A DNA stretch of 64,000 bases, taken from contig NZ_WWER01000001.1 of assembly GCF_009857885.1 (NCBI RefSeq), positions 620,001 to 684,000 on the forward strand. The letters are read 5' to 3'. Below, piece after piece: positions 34,876-45,434 of the stretch. How positions within the stretch are numbered: position 1 is the stretch's first letter; each line of letters begins with the position of its first letter. The notes below the pieces were generated by a model. That model had not been told where the DNA came from. It worked only from the letters and a program-made list of their open reading frames with translations, and ran no database searches. Source of the stretch: Pusillimonas sp. TS35 (lineage in GTDB: Bacteria > Pseudomonadota > Gammaproteobacteria > Burkholderiales > Burkholderiaceae_B). A program made the position numbers and the translations under genes.

Positions 34876-36717
34876 TCAGGGCTTGAGGTACTCGGCCAGG
34901 AAGGCTTCCATGCGTTCGTAGAACTCGAACTTGTTCTCGTCGTTATGGAAACCGTGGCCTTCATTGTCTTTGACCATATATTCGACTTCTACGCCGCGGG
35001 CCCGCAGAGCGGCAACCATCTGGTCGCTTTCGTTCTTGTTCACGCGCGGGTCGTGGGCGCCTTGGGCAATGAACAGCGGCGTGCGGATGCGTTCGGCATT
35101 CAGCGCAGGCGAGGTGGCTTCGAGACGCGCACGGTCGATTTCAGGGTTGCCCACCATGGCATGCATTTTTGTGAGCATGGGCTTCCAGTATGGTGGGATG
35201 GTGTCCATGAAAGTAAGCAGATTGGACACGCCCACGTAATCGACTGCAGCGGCGTATAGATCAGGCGTGGATACGATGCCCGCCAGCGTAGCGTAGCCAC
35301 CATAGCTGCCCCCATAGATGGCGATGCGGGCCCGATCGGCAATGCCCTGGTCAATGAGCCATTGAACGCCGTCGGTGATGTCATCCTGCATAGCCAGGCC
35401 CCACTGGCCGAAGCTGGCTTCCCAGAAGGCGCGGCCGTAGCCGGTGGAGCCGCGGAAGTTCAGTTGCAGCACGCAGTATCCCCGGTTTGCCAGGAACTGC
35501 GCTTCGGGATTGAAGCCCCAGCTGTCTCGCGTCCAGGGGCCGCCGTGGGGGTTGACGACGCAGGGCAGGTTTTGTGCGGGGCGGTCTTGCGGCAGCGTCA
35601 GATAGCCGTGTATGACCAGCCCGTCGCGTGATGTGTACGAGATAGGCCTGACGTGGGCCATTTCGTTCTCGTCAAGCACAGGATTGATGTCGCCCAGCTT
35701 ATCGAGTGTGTTGGCGTCGGCATCGTAGATGTAGCGGCTGCCGGGGGTACGATCGTTCCAGGCAGCTACGATGAACTTGGTTTCGTCGCGCGTGGCGCTT
35801 TGCATCGTGATTTCGTGGCCGGGCAGCTTCTCGCGCAAGCGCGTGTGGCGTAGGGCGGTGATCTCATCGAAGAAGTGATAGTGCGGTTTGTCGGTCTGGT
35901 AAGTGACTGCGGTAAGTACATGGCGCAGGCGTGAATAGCCTGCCGCATCGAGGTCGTAGCCCGGCACCTCATGCACAAGGTGCTCGCGGCCGGGATCGGC
36001 AGGGTCGATCACCACCAATGCCAGGCAGTCGCGGCCGCGGTTGCTGAGCGCGTACAGAGCGCGGTCGTTGAAGGTGAAGAACTGCGGATGGACGGTCGTG
36101 CGAAAATCGGTGGACACGATGGGGCGGAACGCATCGTCTTCGGTATCGCGATACAGCAACACGGTTTCCAGGCCATCGCTGGCTACGGCGGCGCGCACCA
36201 GGCCGTGATGGTCAGTTTGCCAGCCGATGATGTTGCCGGGGTTCTCGGCGACCAGTGTCAGCTCACCCGTGTGAATGTTGGCGCGATAGACGTCGAACAC
36301 CTCGGCGTTGCGCGCGTTGTGGCTGATGAGGATGTGCCCCGGGTCATCTTCGAGATCGTCTTCGATGCTGGCCCGTACACCGGGAAACGGCGTGAGATCA
36401 CGCACGTCGCCTGTGTCGGCATTGACAGCGATGACGTGGAAGTTTTCATCGCCATTGAAGTCTTTTTCGTAGATGACGGTCTGGGCGCCTTTCCAGAAGA
36501 ACTGGGCGATGTCGCGCTCGGTCTCGCTGGTAAGCCGACGTACCGGCCCCGTCGGTGTGCTGCCTTGGAGCGCCTGCACGAATACATTCATGCGCGCGGG
36601 GTTTTCGTCGATGCTGGCCGGCTCCATGAAGCCCAGCATGCTGCCGTCGTCGGAGAGGCGAAAGAATGCGCGCTGGGGGTTGCGGAAGAAGTCTTGTACA
36701 GCGTAATGGCGTGGCAT
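34876..36717 (-). CDS. S9 family prolyl oligopeptidase-like serine peptidase
   Basis: A 613-residue protein with an N-terminal beta-propeller (about 1-350) and a C-terminal alpha/beta-hydrolase peptidase domain (about 370-613). The nucleophile elbow is YGGSYGGYA, the acid is in AQGAHDPRV, and the His in NEGHGF, giving a complete Ser-Asp-His triad. PHGGPWTRDSWGFNPEAQFLA is typical of acylaminoacyl-peptidase/dipeptidyl-type S9C enzymes. No signal peptide or membrane anchor is seen, so a cytoplasmic peptide hydrolase is likely. Natural substrates are unknown. Confidence 0.92.
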   Translation of the reverse strand: MPRHYAVQDFFRNPQRAFFRLSDDGSMLGFMEPASIDENPARMNVFVQALQGSTPTGPVRRLTSETERDIAQFFWKGAQTVIYEKDFNGDENFHVIAVNADTGDVRDLTPFPGVRASIEDDLEDDPGHILISHNARNAEVFDVYRANIHTGELTLVAENPGNIIGWQTDHHGLVRAAVASDGLETVLLYRDTEDDAFRPIVSTDFRTTVHPQFFTFNDRALYALSNRGRDCLALVVIDPADPGREHLVHEVPGYDLDAAGYSRLRHVLTAVTYQTDKPHYHFFDEITALRHTRLREKLPGHEITMQSATRDETKFIVAAWNDRTPGSRYIYDADANTLDKLGDINPVLDENEMAHVRPISYTSRDGLVIHGYLTLPQDRPAQNLPCVVNPHGGPWTRDSWGFNPEAQFLANRGYCVLQLNFRGSTGYGRAFWEASFGQWGLAMQDDITDGVQWLIDQGIADRARIAIYGGSYGGYATLAGIVSTPDLYAAAVDYVGVSNLLTFMDTIPPYWKPMLTKMHAMVGNPEIDRARLEATSPALNAERIRTPLFIAQGAHDPRVNKNESDQMVAALRARGVEVEYMVKDNEGHGFHNDENKFEFYERMEAFLAEYLKP

Positions 36718-36845
36718 AGAAAATCAAAATCCGTTCTGCGAAATTCCCATTACTATATCGTGTCATCGCGCGCACCCGGCCGCAAGTCGGCTCCGCGCGT
36801 GCCGTGGCCACAGGCAGCCAACAAAAAACCAGAAGAGGATCCTCC

Positions 36846-37835
36846 ATGACAGACCGCTTGCAGGTTGTATTCCTGGATCGGGAGACAATATCGCCGCAAA
36901 CCATTATGCGCCCGCCCGCGTTCGCCCACGACATGGTCGTGCATGGGCGCACTGCGCCGCAGGACGTAGCCGCGCGCATTGCGCAGGCCGACATCGTCAT
37001 CGTCAACAAGGTGCGGCTGGATCGCGCCGCGATACTGGCGGCGCCCCGCCTGAAAATGATTGCTTTGGCCGCGACGGGCACCGACAACATTGATCTTGCG
37101 GCCTGCAATGAAAGAGGCATTGTTGTGTCGAATATACGCGGCTATGCGCTGCACACGGTGCCAGAACACACATTCGCGCTCATATTTGCCTTGCGGCGCA
37201 GCATCGTGGCCTATCACGCTTCAGTCAAGGCCGGGCGCTGGCAGGCGGCGCAGCAGTTTTGTTATTTTGACTACCCGATCAAGGATCTGGCGGGCTCCAC
37301 GCTGGGCATTATCGGCGAGGGCGCGCTGGGCCAGCAGGTGGCTGCCATGGGCAGGGCGCTGGGCATGCGCGTGCTGTTTTCGGCCCGCAAGGGCGGGCCG
37401 CGCCAGGGCAGTCTGTACACGCCGTTCGAGCAATTGCTTGCCGAAAGCGACGTCATTACACTGCATTGCCCGCTGACGGAGCAGACGCGCGGCTTGATCG
37501 GCGCCCCAGAGTTCGCGTTGATGCAGCGCCGGCCCTTGTTGATCAACACGGCGCGCGGCGGCCTTGTCGACGACGCAGCGCTTGGCGAGGCGCTGCGCAG
37601 CGGGCAGTTGGGCGGTGCGGGCTGCGACGTGGCCACACCCGAGCCCCCACCTGCGGACCACCCGCTGATGCAACTGCTCGATCTGCCTAATTTCATCCTC
37701 ACGCCGCACGTTGCCTGGGCGAGCGAAGAGGCGATCCAATCGCTGGCCGATCAGCTTATCGACAATATCGATGCCTTCGCCCAAGGGCAGCCGCGTAATG
37801 TTGTTGCAGGCGCTGCAGCACGGCGGGAGGCCTGA
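36846..37835 (+). CDS. D-2-hydroxyacid dehydrogenase, probable hydroxypyruvate reductase
   Basis: A 329-residue NAD(P)-dependent dehydrogenase. The nucleotide fold is GIIGEGALGQQVAAMG, with the active-site trio Arg in INTARGGLVDD, Glu in ATPEPP and His in LTPHVAWAS. ALAATGTDNIDLAACNERGIVVSN is the family substrate region. The product gene pair with glycerate 2-kinase two bases downstream suggests glycerate dehydrogenase (hydroxypyruvate to D-glycerate). GAGGA just before the ATG supports the start. Other 2-oxoacids are possible. Confidence 0.9.
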   Translation: MTDRLQVVFLDRETISPQTIMRPPAFAHDMVVHGRTAPQDVAARIAQADIVIVNKVRLDRAAILAAPRLKMIALAATGTDNIDLAACNERGIVVSNIRGYALHTVPEHTFALIFALRRSIVAYHASVKAGRWQAAQQFCYFDYPIKDLAGSTLGIIGEGALGQQVAAMGRALGMRVLFSARKGGPRQGSLYTPFEQLLAESDVITLHCPLTEQTRGLIGAPEFALMQRRPLLINTARGGLVDDAALGEALRSGQLGGAGCDVATPEPPPADHPLMQLLDLPNFILTPHVAWASEEAIQSLADQLIDNIDAFAQGQPRNVVAGAAARREA

Positions 37836-37837
37836 TC

Positions 37838-38983
37838 GTGCGTGTCGTGATTGCACCTGATTCATTCAAAGAAAGCCTGAGCGCGGCGGGCGTGGCCGCA
37901 GCACTGGCCGATGGCGTGCGCGATGCGCTGCCCGACGCCGAGATCGTCTGCGTGCCCATGGCTGATGGCGGCGAAGGCTCGCTGGACGCAGTACTCGACG
38001 CGACGGGCGGAGCACGCCGCGCTGTAAGCGTGCGTGATGCGAACGGGCGGGCTTGTGAGGCGGCTTGGGCCTGGCTCGGAGAGGGCAAGGCATTCATCGA
38101 GATGGCCGCCGCCGCGGGGCTGGAGCGCATCTCGCCAGCCGAACGTCGCCCGCTGGACGCCAGCAGCTATGGCGTGGGGCAACTGATTGGCGACGCACTG
38201 GATGCGGGCGCGACGCATATCGTCATCGGCCTGGGCGGCAGCGCCACCAATGATGCGGGTGCCGGTGTGCTGCAGGCGCTGGGCGTGCGGCTGCTGGATG
38301 AACATGGCGCCGAACTGCCACCCGGTGGCGCGGCGCTGGCCCGGCTGGAGCGTGTGGACATGGGCGGGGTGGATGCGCGCCTGAGCAGTGTGCACTTCGA
38401 TATTGCGGTCGACGTCGACAATACCCTGTGCGGTGCGCGTGGCGCTTCCGCGATTTTCGGGCCGCAAAAGGGCGCAACGCCGGAGCAAGTGCGGCAACTG
38501 GACGCCGCGCTGACGCATTTCGCCGATGTCTGCGCGCGGCAGTTCGGGCGCGACGAGCGGGATATACCGGGGATGGGCGCCGCAGGCGGGCTGGGCTTTG
38601 CAATCAAGACGTGTTTTAACGCGCAGTTCCGGCCCGGCGTCGAACTGATCGCCGAACTGGCAGGTTTGGATGTCGCGTTGGCGGGTGCGGATCTGGTGCT
38701 GACCGGCGAGGGGCGTATGGACGCGCAGACGGTGCTGGGCAAGACACCGGTGGGCGTGGCACGGCATGCGCAGCGGCACGGGATTCCGGTGGCGGCGATT
38801 GTCGGGTCGCTGGGAGAGGGGTTCGAGGCCGTTTATGATTGCGGCATTACCGCGGCGTTCAGCCTGGCGCCTGGGCCGATTACGCTGGAACAGGCCTGCA
38901 AGGAGGCAGGTGCGCTGCTGCGCCAGCGAGCCAGCGCTTGCATGCGGTTGTTTCTGGCAGGGCGCGCCGCGACAACACGCTGA
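37838..38983 (+). CDS. garK: Glycerate 2-kinase
   Basis: A 381-residue type I glycerate kinase (GarK/GlxK family) that phosphorylates D-glycerate to 2-phosphoglycerate. Signatures: VVIAPDSFKESLSA, MADGGEGSLDAVL, GLGGSATNDAGAGVLQALG, VDVDNTLCGARGASAIFGPQKGA, and LTGEGRMDAQTVLGKTPVGVA. It starts with GTG at 37838, two bases after the dehydrogenase stop. Together they convert hydroxypyruvate to a glycolytic intermediate, feeding lower glycolysis in photorespiration-like, glyoxylate or serine routes. Confidence 0.93.
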   Translation: MRVVIAPDSFKESLSAAGVAAALADGVRDALPDAEIVCVPMADGGEGSLDAVLDATGGARRAVSVRDANGRACEAAWAWLGEGKAFIEMAAAAGLERISPAERRPLDASSYGVGQLIGDALDAGATHIVIGLGGSATNDAGAGVLQALGVRLLDEHGAELPPGGAALARLERVDMGGVDARLSSVHFDIAVDVDNTLCGARGASAIFGPQKGATPEQVRQLDAALTHFADVCARQFGRDERDIPGMGAAGGLGFAIKTCFNAQFRPGVELIAELAGLDVALAGADLVLTGEGRMDAQTVLGKTPVGVARHAQRHGIPVAAIVGSLGEGFEAVYDCGITAAFSLAPGPITLEQACKEAGALLRQRASACMRLFLAGRAATTR

Positions 38984-39068
38984 ACCCAGTGCGGGTATTG
39001 GCGTCCAGCGGTCAACTAAAGTAGTACAGTTACAGTATCCTTGACCACCCGCTCCATCCGGATTCGCC

Positions 39069-40133
39069 ATGACCGCTCCTATCCGTATTGCTATCAATGG
39101 CTACGGCCGCATTGGCCGAAGTGTGTTGCGCGCCCTTCAGGAAAGCAAGAGTAAATGCGGGCTCGACGTAGTGGCCATCAATGAGCCGGCGGCGGATCTG
39201 GAAACCATGGCTTACCTGACGCGCTACGATTCCACGCATGGCGTGTTTCCGGGCACCGTTGGCCACGAAGGCAACGCGCTCGTCATTGATGGCCAGCCCA
39301 TTGCCGTGCGGCATGTGCGTGACCCGGAAGCGGCGGATTGGGCGTCGCTGGATGTGGATATATTGCTTGAATGCTCAGGCCGATTTGGCGCCCGGGCGCA
39401 GCTGCAGCGCTTTCTGGATGCGGGCTGCCCGCGCGTACTGGTGTCCCAACCCGGCAACAGCGCCAGCGATGTCGATTACACCGTCGTGTTTGGTGTGAAC
39501 GACGAAGGCCTGTCTGGCCGCGAAAGGATTGTGTCCAATGCTTCATGCACCACCAATGCCATTGTGCCGGTGCTGGACGAGCTTGATCGCGCCTATGGCG
39601 TCCAGCATGCCTTCCTGACCACATTGCACTCGGTGATGAACGACCAGCCCATGATAGACGGCTACCATCACGCCGACCTGCGACGCACTCGTTCAGCCAT
39701 GCAATCTATCGTGCCCGTGGCAACCGGCCTGGCGCAAGGCGTGGAGCGGCTGCTGCCCAAGCTGGCCGGTAAAGTGCAGGCCAAGGCCATACGCGTGCCC
39801 ATCCTGAACGTGTCGGCCATTGACCTCATGGTCAAACTGGGCCGGGACGTTACCCCCGAGATGCTGAACACACTGATGCAAGACGCGCGGCGGCGGCATC
39901 CGCGGCTGATCGCGTATTCAGACCACCCGCATGCGTCGATCGACTTTAACCATGATCCGCACTCCGCCATTATCGATGGCAGCCAGACACGCAGCAATGG
40001 CGACGGTTTTGCGAATTTGTTCATCTGGTTCGACAACGAGTGGGGCTTTGCCAACCGCATGTTGGACGTTGCCTGTATGTGGGCGGAGCGCATCCGCGCC
40101 CCGCAGGCCGAAACCGCTGCGGCGTCAGCCTGA
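39069..40133 (+). CDS. epd: Erythrose-4-phosphate / glyceraldehyde-3-phosphate dehydrogenase (Epd type)
   Basis: A 354-residue GAPDH-family protein: Rossmann start [19 protein letters not shown] and catalytic Cys in [17 protein letters not shown]. It resembles E. coli Epd more than GapA, with [30 protein letters not shown] and [19 protein letters not shown]. Epd makes 4-phosphoerythronate for vitamin B6; Epd-like proteins can also serve as GAPDH. Substrate choice cannot be settled from sequence. It is followed by fumC after 61 bases. Confidence 0.88.
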   Translation: MTAPIRIAINGYGRIGRSVLRALQESKSKCGLDVVAINEPAADLETMAYLTRYDSTHGVFPGTVGHEGNALVIDGQPIAVRHVRDPEAADWASLDVDILLECSGRFGARAQLQRFLDAGCPRVLVSQPGNSASDVDYTVVFGVNDEGLSGRERIVSNASCTTNAIVPVLDELDRAYGVQHAFLTTLHSVMNDQPMIDGYHHADLRRTRSAMQSIVPVATGLAQGVERLLPKLAGKVQAKAIRVPILNVSAIDLMVKLGRDVTPEMLNTLMQDARRRHPRLIAYSDHPHASIDFNHDPHSAIIDGSQTRSNGDGFANLFIWFDNEWGFANRMLDVACMWAERIRAPQAETAAASA

Positions 40134-40194
40134 CGCCGCAGCGGCGCGCGCCGCATGTATCAGTAAGCGCTACAAAAAGCAGGAGAACACGATT

Positions 40195-41595
40195 ATGGCG
40201 GACTTTCGCATAGAAACCGATTCGATGGGCGAGATCAATGTGCCCGCCGAGCACTACTGGGGTGCGCAAACCCAGCGCTCCATCCAGAATTTCCCAATCG
40301 GCGTGAGCCGATTCAGATGGCAATCGCCCATCATTTCGGCGCTGGGCACCCTGAAGCGGGCCGCAGCCCAGGCTAATGCGGAGCTGGGCCAACTGCCACA
40401 GGACATCGCCGACCTGATCGTGCGCGCCGCCGACGAAGTCATTGAAGGCAAGCTGGATAGCGAATTTCCACTCGTGGTGTTCCAGACCGGCTCGGGCACG
40501 CAGTCGAACATGAATGCCAACGAGGTGATCTCCAACCGCGCCATTGAACTGGCTGGCGGCGCACGCGGCAGTAAAATGCCTGTACACCCCAACGACCACG
40601 TCAACTGCGGCCAATCCTCCAACGACACCTTCCCCACCGCCATGCACATTGCCGTGGCGCGCCAGCTCGAAGCCCGCCTTTTTCCGGCCGTGGGCAAGCT
40701 GCGCAACACGCTTGACGACAAAGCGAGAGCTTATACCGACATCGTCAAGACCGGCCGCACGCACTTGCAGGATGCCACGCCGATCACTCTGGGCCAGGAA
40801 ATCAGCGCCTGGGTCGCGCAGGTCGATTTCGCCCTGGATGCCGTGCAGGCAGCCCTGCCGGGCATCTACGACCTTGCCATTGGCGGTACAGCGGTGGGCA
40901 CCGGCCTGAACGCCCATCCGGCCTTTGGCGAAACCGCGGCGCGGCATATCGCCGAGATCACTGGTTTGCCATTCCGCTCGGCGGAAAACAAATTCTTTGC
41001 GCTGTCGGCCCACGATGCCTTGGTCAACCTGTCGGCCGCCCTGCGCACGCTGGCCGGCGCCCTGATGAAGATGGCCAACGATGTACGCTGGCTGGCCAGT
41101 GGCCCGCGTTGCGGCATCGGCGAGCTGGTTATCCCAGAGAACGAGCCGGGCTCGTCCATCATGCCGGGCAAAGTCAACCCCACGCAGTGCGAGGCCATGA
41201 CCATGGTGTGCGCACAAGTATTCGGCAATGACGCCACGGTCGCCTTTGCCGGCTCGCAGGGCAATTTCCAGCTCAACGTTTACAAGCCAGTCATGGTGCA
41301 CAACGTGCTCGAAAGCATCGAACTCATCAGTGATGCCTGCCTCGCCTTCGACGAGCATTGCGCCACCGGCATCGAGCCCAACCGCGAGGTGATCCAGGCT
41401 AATCTTGACAAGAACCTGATGCTGGTCACCGCGTTGAACCGCCATATCGGCTACGACAAGGCGGCGGCCATTGCCAAGAAGGCACACAAAGAAAAAAGCA
41501 CGCTCAGAGCGGCCGCGCTTGCACTGGGCTATGTTTCCGAAGCCAACTACGATGACTGGATACGTCCGATCGACATGACGCATCCGAGCGCATAG
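40195..41595 (+). CDS. fumC: Fumarate hydratase class II
   Basis: An iron-independent, oxygen-stable fumarase interconverting fumarate and malate; a tetramer in the TCA cycle. 466 residues with [46 protein letters not shown], and the superfamily signature [15 protein letters not shown] containing the catalytic Ser loop. The ATG at 40195 follows AGGAG by 9 bases; an upstream in-frame extension overlaps epd and was rejected. A hairpin lies 18 bases after its stop. Confidence 0.97.
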   Translation: MADFRIETDSMGEINVPAEHYWGAQTQRSIQNFPIGVSRFRWQSPIISALGTLKRAAAQANAELGQLPQDIADLIVRAADEVIEGKLDSEFPLVVFQTGSGTQSNMNANEVISNRAIELAGGARGSKMPVHPNDHVNCGQSSNDTFPTAMHIAVARQLEARLFPAVGKLRNTLDDKARAYTDIVKTGRTHLQDATPITLGQEISAWVAQVDFALDAVQAALPGIYDLAIGGTAVGTGLNAHPAFGETAARHIAEITGLPFRSAENKFFALSAHDALVNLSAALRTLAGALMKMANDVRWLASGPRCGIGELVIPENEPGSSIMPGKVNPTQCEAMTMVCAQVFGNDATVAFAGSQGNFQLNVYKPVMVHNVLESIELISDACLAFDEHCATGIEPNREVIQANLDKNLMLVTALNRHIGYDKAAAIAKKAHKEKSTLRAAALALGYVSEANYDDWIRPIDMTHPSA

Positions 41596-41613
41596 TCGGC
41601 ATCGACGTTTCCG

Positions 41614-41635
41614 CGCGGGGTTGCGGCGCCCCGCG
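41614..41635 (+). terminator. Hairpin after fumC
   Basis: CGCGGGG (41614-41620) pairs with CCCCGCG (41629-41635) around an 8-base loop, 18 bases after the fumC stop. There is no T-run, so this is a weak or Rho-assisted transcript end at best. Confidence 0.5.
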
Positions 41636-41655
41636 TGGGCTGCAAGGAGCCTGTA

Positions 41656-42018
41656 ATGACTGAGCACGTGAAGATCAAGCGCGCTTATGATCCCGCCGCG
41701 TCTGGCGACGGCTACCGTGTGTTTGTGGATCGTCTCTGGCCGCGCGGCATCGCCCGTGAAGACCTCAAATATGATGCCTGGGTCAAGGATCTCGCGCCCA
41801 GCCCCGAGCTGCGCAAGTGGTTCGGGCACAAGGTCGAGAACTGGGCGCACTTTCGCGAAAGTTACGAGAATGAACTGCGCGACCCGGCGCAGGTGGATCG
41901 CATGCGTGAGGTGATCAAAGACGCTGGAAAGCGGCACATCACCCTGGTTTATGCCGCCAAGGATACCGATCACAACCATGCGCTCATACTCGCGCGGGAA
42001 ATGAACCGTCTATACTGA
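41656..42018 (+). CDS. DUF488 family protein
   Basis: A 120-residue protein of the DUF488/YeaO-like family: IKRAYDPAASGDGYRVFVDRLWPRGI at the start, DAWVKDLAPSPELRKWFGH, and TLVYAAKDTDHNHALIL near the end, all conserved in the family. The molecular function is unknown. I chose the ATG at 41656 (AAGGAGCCTGTA before it) over an upstream ATG. No operon partner is obvious; nfeD starts 64 bases downstream. Confidence 0.88.
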   Translation: MTEHVKIKRAYDPAASGDGYRVFVDRLWPRGIAREDLKYDAWVKDLAPSPELRKWFGHKVENWAHFRESYENELRDPAQVDRMREVIKDAGKRHITLVYAAKDTDHNHALILAREMNRLY

Positions 42019-42082
42019 AGGCTGAAGGCAGGCCTGGACATCGCTGCTCTGGCCGGCCCGGAAGGCACTTTCGGAGGCTGCC

Positions 42083-43549
42083 ATGCGCAATGTGCGACTG
42101 TTGTGGTGCTTTGCCTGCCTGCTGATGGGGATGCTGATGGCAGGCGCAAGCCTGTTCATGATGCCGGTCCCGGCGGCACAGGCCGGAGTCGCCACAGCAC
42201 AGGCTGTGGCGTCAAAGGCAGCGCAGCGCGAGTTGGTGCGCGTGCTGTCGCTCAGCGACATCATCACCCCGGCCAGCGCCGATTTCGTTGTACGCGGGCT
42301 GGATGACGCGGCCAAAGCCGGCGCCGCGCTGGTCGTCTTGCAGCTTGATACCCCCGGCGGCCTGGATACGTCCATGCGCAGCATCGTGCGCGCCATCCTG
42401 GCTTCGCCCGTACCCGTCGCCACCTTTGTGGGGCCCGGCGGCGCGCGCGCAGCCAGTGCGGGCGTGTTCATCCTGTATGCCAGCCATATTGCGGCGATGG
42501 CGCCCGCCAGTAACCTGGGCGCGGCGTCACCCGTATCCATTGGCTTCCCGCAGCCTGAAAATAGCCGCGACAAGGCTGCCGACGGTGGCAAGGGAGATAA
42601 GGGGGACAGCGGTACAACGGCCCCTGCCGGCAGCGAGGCCGATACCATGACGCGAAAAGTCACCAACGACGCTGCCGCCTATCTACGCAGTCTTGCGCAA
42701 CTGCGCCATCGCAATGCGGAATTCGCGGAGCGTGCCGTGCGGGAGGCGACCAGCCTGTCTTCGCGCGAAGCGCTGGACGACAACGTCATAGACTTCATCG
42801 CCAACGATGTTCCCGACCTGCTCGCTATGCTGAACGGGCGCAGCATTACGCTTGACCATGGCAGGCAGGTGACACTACGGCTGGAAAATGCCGAAGTCCA
42901 AGTGATGGAGCCTGACTGGCGCACGCGTATTCTGGCGCTCATCGCCAACCCGCAGATCGCGCTGGTGTTGATGATGATCGGCATCTATGGCCTGTTCTTC
43001 GAGCTCATGAACCCCGGTGCGGTGCTGCCGGGCGTTGCGGGCCTGATCAGCCTGTTGCTCGCGCTGTATGCCTTTCAATTGCTGCCGGTCAACTGGGCAG
43101 GGCTGGGCTTGTTGTTTGCGGGCATCATTATGATGGTTGCGGAGGTTTTCCTGCCCAGTTTTGGCGCACTCGGCGTGGGCGGCATCATCGCGTTCGTGAT
43201 CGGGGGCTTGATGCTGACCGACACGGGTATTCCCGGTTTCGATCTGTCCGTGCCATTTCTCGCGGGTATGGCGGTTGCTGGCGCAGGGCTAATCATCCTG
43301 ACCGGCTTGCTCGCGGCGCGTGCCGCGCGCAGCACGGTGATGACCGGGCAGGAAGCGATGACAGGGCAGGAAGGGCGGGTGAGCGCCGTTACGGGCGACA
43401 TGATTTATGCCGACATCGCCGGCGAGCGCTGGCGCGTGCGCGCCACTGAACCACTAACGCCGGGAGACAGGGTGATCGTGAGGCGGGTGGAAGGCTTGAC
43501 GCTGCAGGTGGATCGGCTTGCAGGACGGCCGGGCATCGGGCCGCCCTAG
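42083..43549 (+). CDS. NfeD family membrane serine protease (ClpP-like)
   Basis: A 488-residue long-form NfeD. The signal/anchor lies at about 8-34; a ClpP-class protease domain (about 50-260) has LQLDTPGGLDTSMRSIV and GGARAASAGVFILYASH with nucleophile Ser125; four to five membrane helices follow (about 290-425), then an NfeD OB-fold (EGRVSAVTGDMIYADIAGERWRVRA). A Lys/Gly/Asp-rich insertion (about 160-195) interrupts the protease domain. The next gene is a slipin; NfeD proteases of this class cleave their slipin partner. Confidence 0.92.
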   Translation: MRNVRLLWCFACLLMGMLMAGASLFMMPVPAAQAGVATAQAVASKAAQRELVRVLSLSDIITPASADFVVRGLDDAAKAGAALVVLQLDTPGGLDTSMRSIVRAILASPVPVATFVGPGGARAASAGVFILYASHIAAMAPASNLGAASPVSIGFPQPENSRDKAADGGKGDKGDSGTTAPAGSEADTMTRKVTNDAAAYLRSLAQLRHRNAEFAERAVREATSLSSREALDDNVIDFIANDVPDLLAMLNGRSITLDHGRQVTLRLENAEVQVMEPDWRTRILALIANPQIALVLMMIGIYGLFFELMNPGAVLPGVAGLISLLLALYAFQLLPVNWAGLGLLFAGIIMMVAEVFLPSFGALGVGGIIAFVIGGLMLTDTGIPGFDLSVPFLAGMAVAGAGLIILTGLLAARAARSTVMTGQEAMTGQEGRVSAVTGDMIYADIAGERWRVRATEPLTPGDRVIVRRVEGLTLQVDRLAGRPGIGPP

Positions 43550-43606
43550 GCTGACACGCGCCCGTCGAGCCATTGCCTGCGTTTTTTTCACTGCCATGGA
43601 GGCACC

Positions 43607-44371
43607 ATGTTCATCTATAGCGTCAATATCGGCCTCACAGCCGTCATTATTGTGCTGGCGCTGGTCGTCATCAACGCCATCAAGATTCTGCGTGAATACC
43701 AGCGCGGCGTGGTGTTCACCCTGGGGCGCTTCACCAGTGTCAAGGGCCCAGGGCTGGTATTTGTCATCCCAGTCATCCAACAAATGGTGCGTGTCGATCT
43801 GCGTGTGGTCACCATGGACGTGCCCAGCCAGGATGTGATCTCGCGCGATAACGTGTCGGTGAAAGTGAACGCGGTGCTGTACTTTCGCGTGGTGGCGCCC
43901 GACAAAGCCATCATCCAAGTTGAACGCTACCTGGATGCCACCAGCCAGCTGGCGCAGACTACGCTTCGCGCGGTACTGGGCAAGCATGAGCTGGATGAAA
44001 TGTTGTCCGAACGCGAGAAGCTCAACCTGGACATCCAGCAGATACTCGACGCACAGACCGACGTCTGGGGCATCAAGGTCACCAACGTCGAGATCAAGCA
44101 TATCGACCTGAATGAGAGCATGGTAAGGGCGATTGCGCGGCAGGCTGAGGCCGAACGAGAACGGCGCGCCAAGGTCATCCACGCCGATGGTGAAAAGCAG
44201 GCAGCGCAGGCCTTGATGGAGGCGGCCGAAATCCTGGCCACGCAGCCCTCGGCGCTGCAACTGCGCTATCTGCAAACGCTGACGCAAGTGGCCGGCGACA
44301 AGACCTCCACACTGGTGTTTCCGATCCCGGTTGATCTCTTGAACACGTTGATGGAACGACCGCCCAAGTAG
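43607..44371 (+). CDS. Slipin (stomatin/SPFH family membrane protein)
   Basis: A 254-residue protein with one N-terminal membrane hairpin (about 5-25) and an SPFH/Band 7 domain: [70 protein letters not shown] charged coiled-coil segment ([36 protein letters not shown]) and a hydrophobic C-terminus ([13 protein letters not shown]), the type of site cut by NfeD, follow. It oligomerises in the inner membrane. The pair is a conserved operon linked to membrane quality control. Confidence 0.94.
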   Translation: MFIYSVNIGLTAVIIVLALVVINAIKILREYQRGVVFTLGRFTSVKGPGLVFVIPVIQQMVRVDLRVVTMDVPSQDVISRDNVSVKVNAVLYFRVVAPDKAIIQVERYLDATSQLAQTTLRAVLGKHELDEMLSEREKLNLDIQQILDAQTDVWGIKVTNVEIKHIDLNESMVRAIARQAEAERERRAKVIHADGEKQAAQALMEAAEILATQPSALQLRYLQTLTQVAGDKTSTLVFPIPVDLLNTLMERPPK

Positions 44372-44408
44372 AATTGGTCGGTTGATGACGATACACAGGA
44401 GAACGTGA

Positions 44409-45434
44409 ATGCAATTAGGTATGGTCGGGCTGGGCCGCATGGGCAGCAACATGGTGCAGCGCTTGCTGGGCAAGGGCCATGCATGTGTGGTGTACGACCC
44501 CAACCTCGAAGCCGGCCGTACGTTGGCCGGGCAGGGGGCCGTGGCGTGCGAGACGCTGGCCGATCTGGTCGCCGCTCTCGAGGCGCCGCGCGCGGTATGG
44601 CTAATGGTGCCCGCCGCCATCGTGGACAATGTGTTGGATAATCTCATCCCCTTGCTGGCGCCCGGCGATATCGTGATCGACGGGGGCAACTCGTCATATC
44701 ACGACGACATACGCCGCGCTGCAGCGCTGGGCGCCAAGGGCTTGCGCTATATGGACGTGGGCACCAGCGGCGGCGTATTCGGGCGTGATCGCGGCTATTG
44801 CCTGATGGTGGGTGGCGAGCGCGCCGCATTTGAACACCTGGAGCCTGTATTTGCCGCGCTGGCGCCCGGCGTCCAGGCGGCCACACTTACGCCTGGCCGC
44901 CCGGAAGGCGGCACCGCGCATCAGGGTTACCTGCATTGCGGTGCACATGGTGCGGGCCATTTCGTGAAGATGATCCATAACGGGATCGAGTACGGCATCA
45001 TGGCCGCCTATGCCGAGGGCTTGAACATTTTGCATCGTGCCAATATAGGCAAGCACGAGCGTGAGGCCGATGCCGAAACCACACCCCTGCGCAATCCCGA
45101 ACACTATCAATACGACTTCGATCTGCCCGAGATCACCGAGCTTTGGCGGCGAGGCAGCGTGATTGGATCATGGCTGCTGGACCTGACCGCGCAAGCGATG
45201 CAGGGCGATGCGCAACTGGCGAACTACAGCGGCCATGTATCTGATTCGGGAGAAGGGCGGTGGGCGCTGGCTGCAGCTATCGATGAAGGCATCCCCGCGC
45301 CGGTGCTCAGCGCCGCGCTGTTTTCGCGTTTCGAGTCGCGCGGCAATGGCGATTATGCCAATCGCGTACTGTCCGCCATGCGGCATCAGTTTGGCGGGCA
45401 TGCAGAGAAAAAACCGGGAGGCAGGCACGAATGA
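44409..45434 (+). CDS. gnd: 6-Phosphogluconate dehydrogenase (short, decarboxylating type)
   Basis: Oxidatively decarboxylates 6-phosphogluconate to ribulose 5-phosphate. The 341-residue length is the short form (YqeC/GndA-like) rather than the 470-residue enteric enzyme. [21 protein letters not shown] is the coenzyme fold, [10 protein letters not shown] and [10 protein letters not shown] bind substrate, and [18 protein letters not shown] carries the catalytic Lys and Asn. It overlaps zwf by four bases, so the two oxidative pentose phosphate enzymes are co-translated. Confidence 0.94.
   Translation: MQLGMVGLGRMGSNMVQRLLGKGHACVVYDPNLEAGRTLAGQGAVACETLADLVAALEAPRAVWLMVPAAIVDNVLDNLIPLLAPGDIVIDGGNSSYHDDIRRAAALGAKGLRYMDVGTSGGVFGRDRGYCLMVGGERAAFEHLEPVFAALAPGVQAATLTPGRPEGGTAHQGYLHCGAHGAGHFVKMIHNGIEYGIMAAYAEGLNILHRANIGKHEREADAETTPLRNPEHYQYDFDLPEITELWRRGSVIGSWLLDLTAQAMQGDAQLANYSGHVSDSGEGRWALAAAIDEGIPAPVLSAALFSRFESRGNGDYANRVLSAMRHQFGGHAEKKPGGRHE

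Noticed and set aside
40021-41979. 652-codon open frame on the minus strand opposite fumC and DUF488
   Set aside because: It is antisense to a certain fumarase gene, resembles no protein family, and long antisense frames are expected in GC-rich genes.
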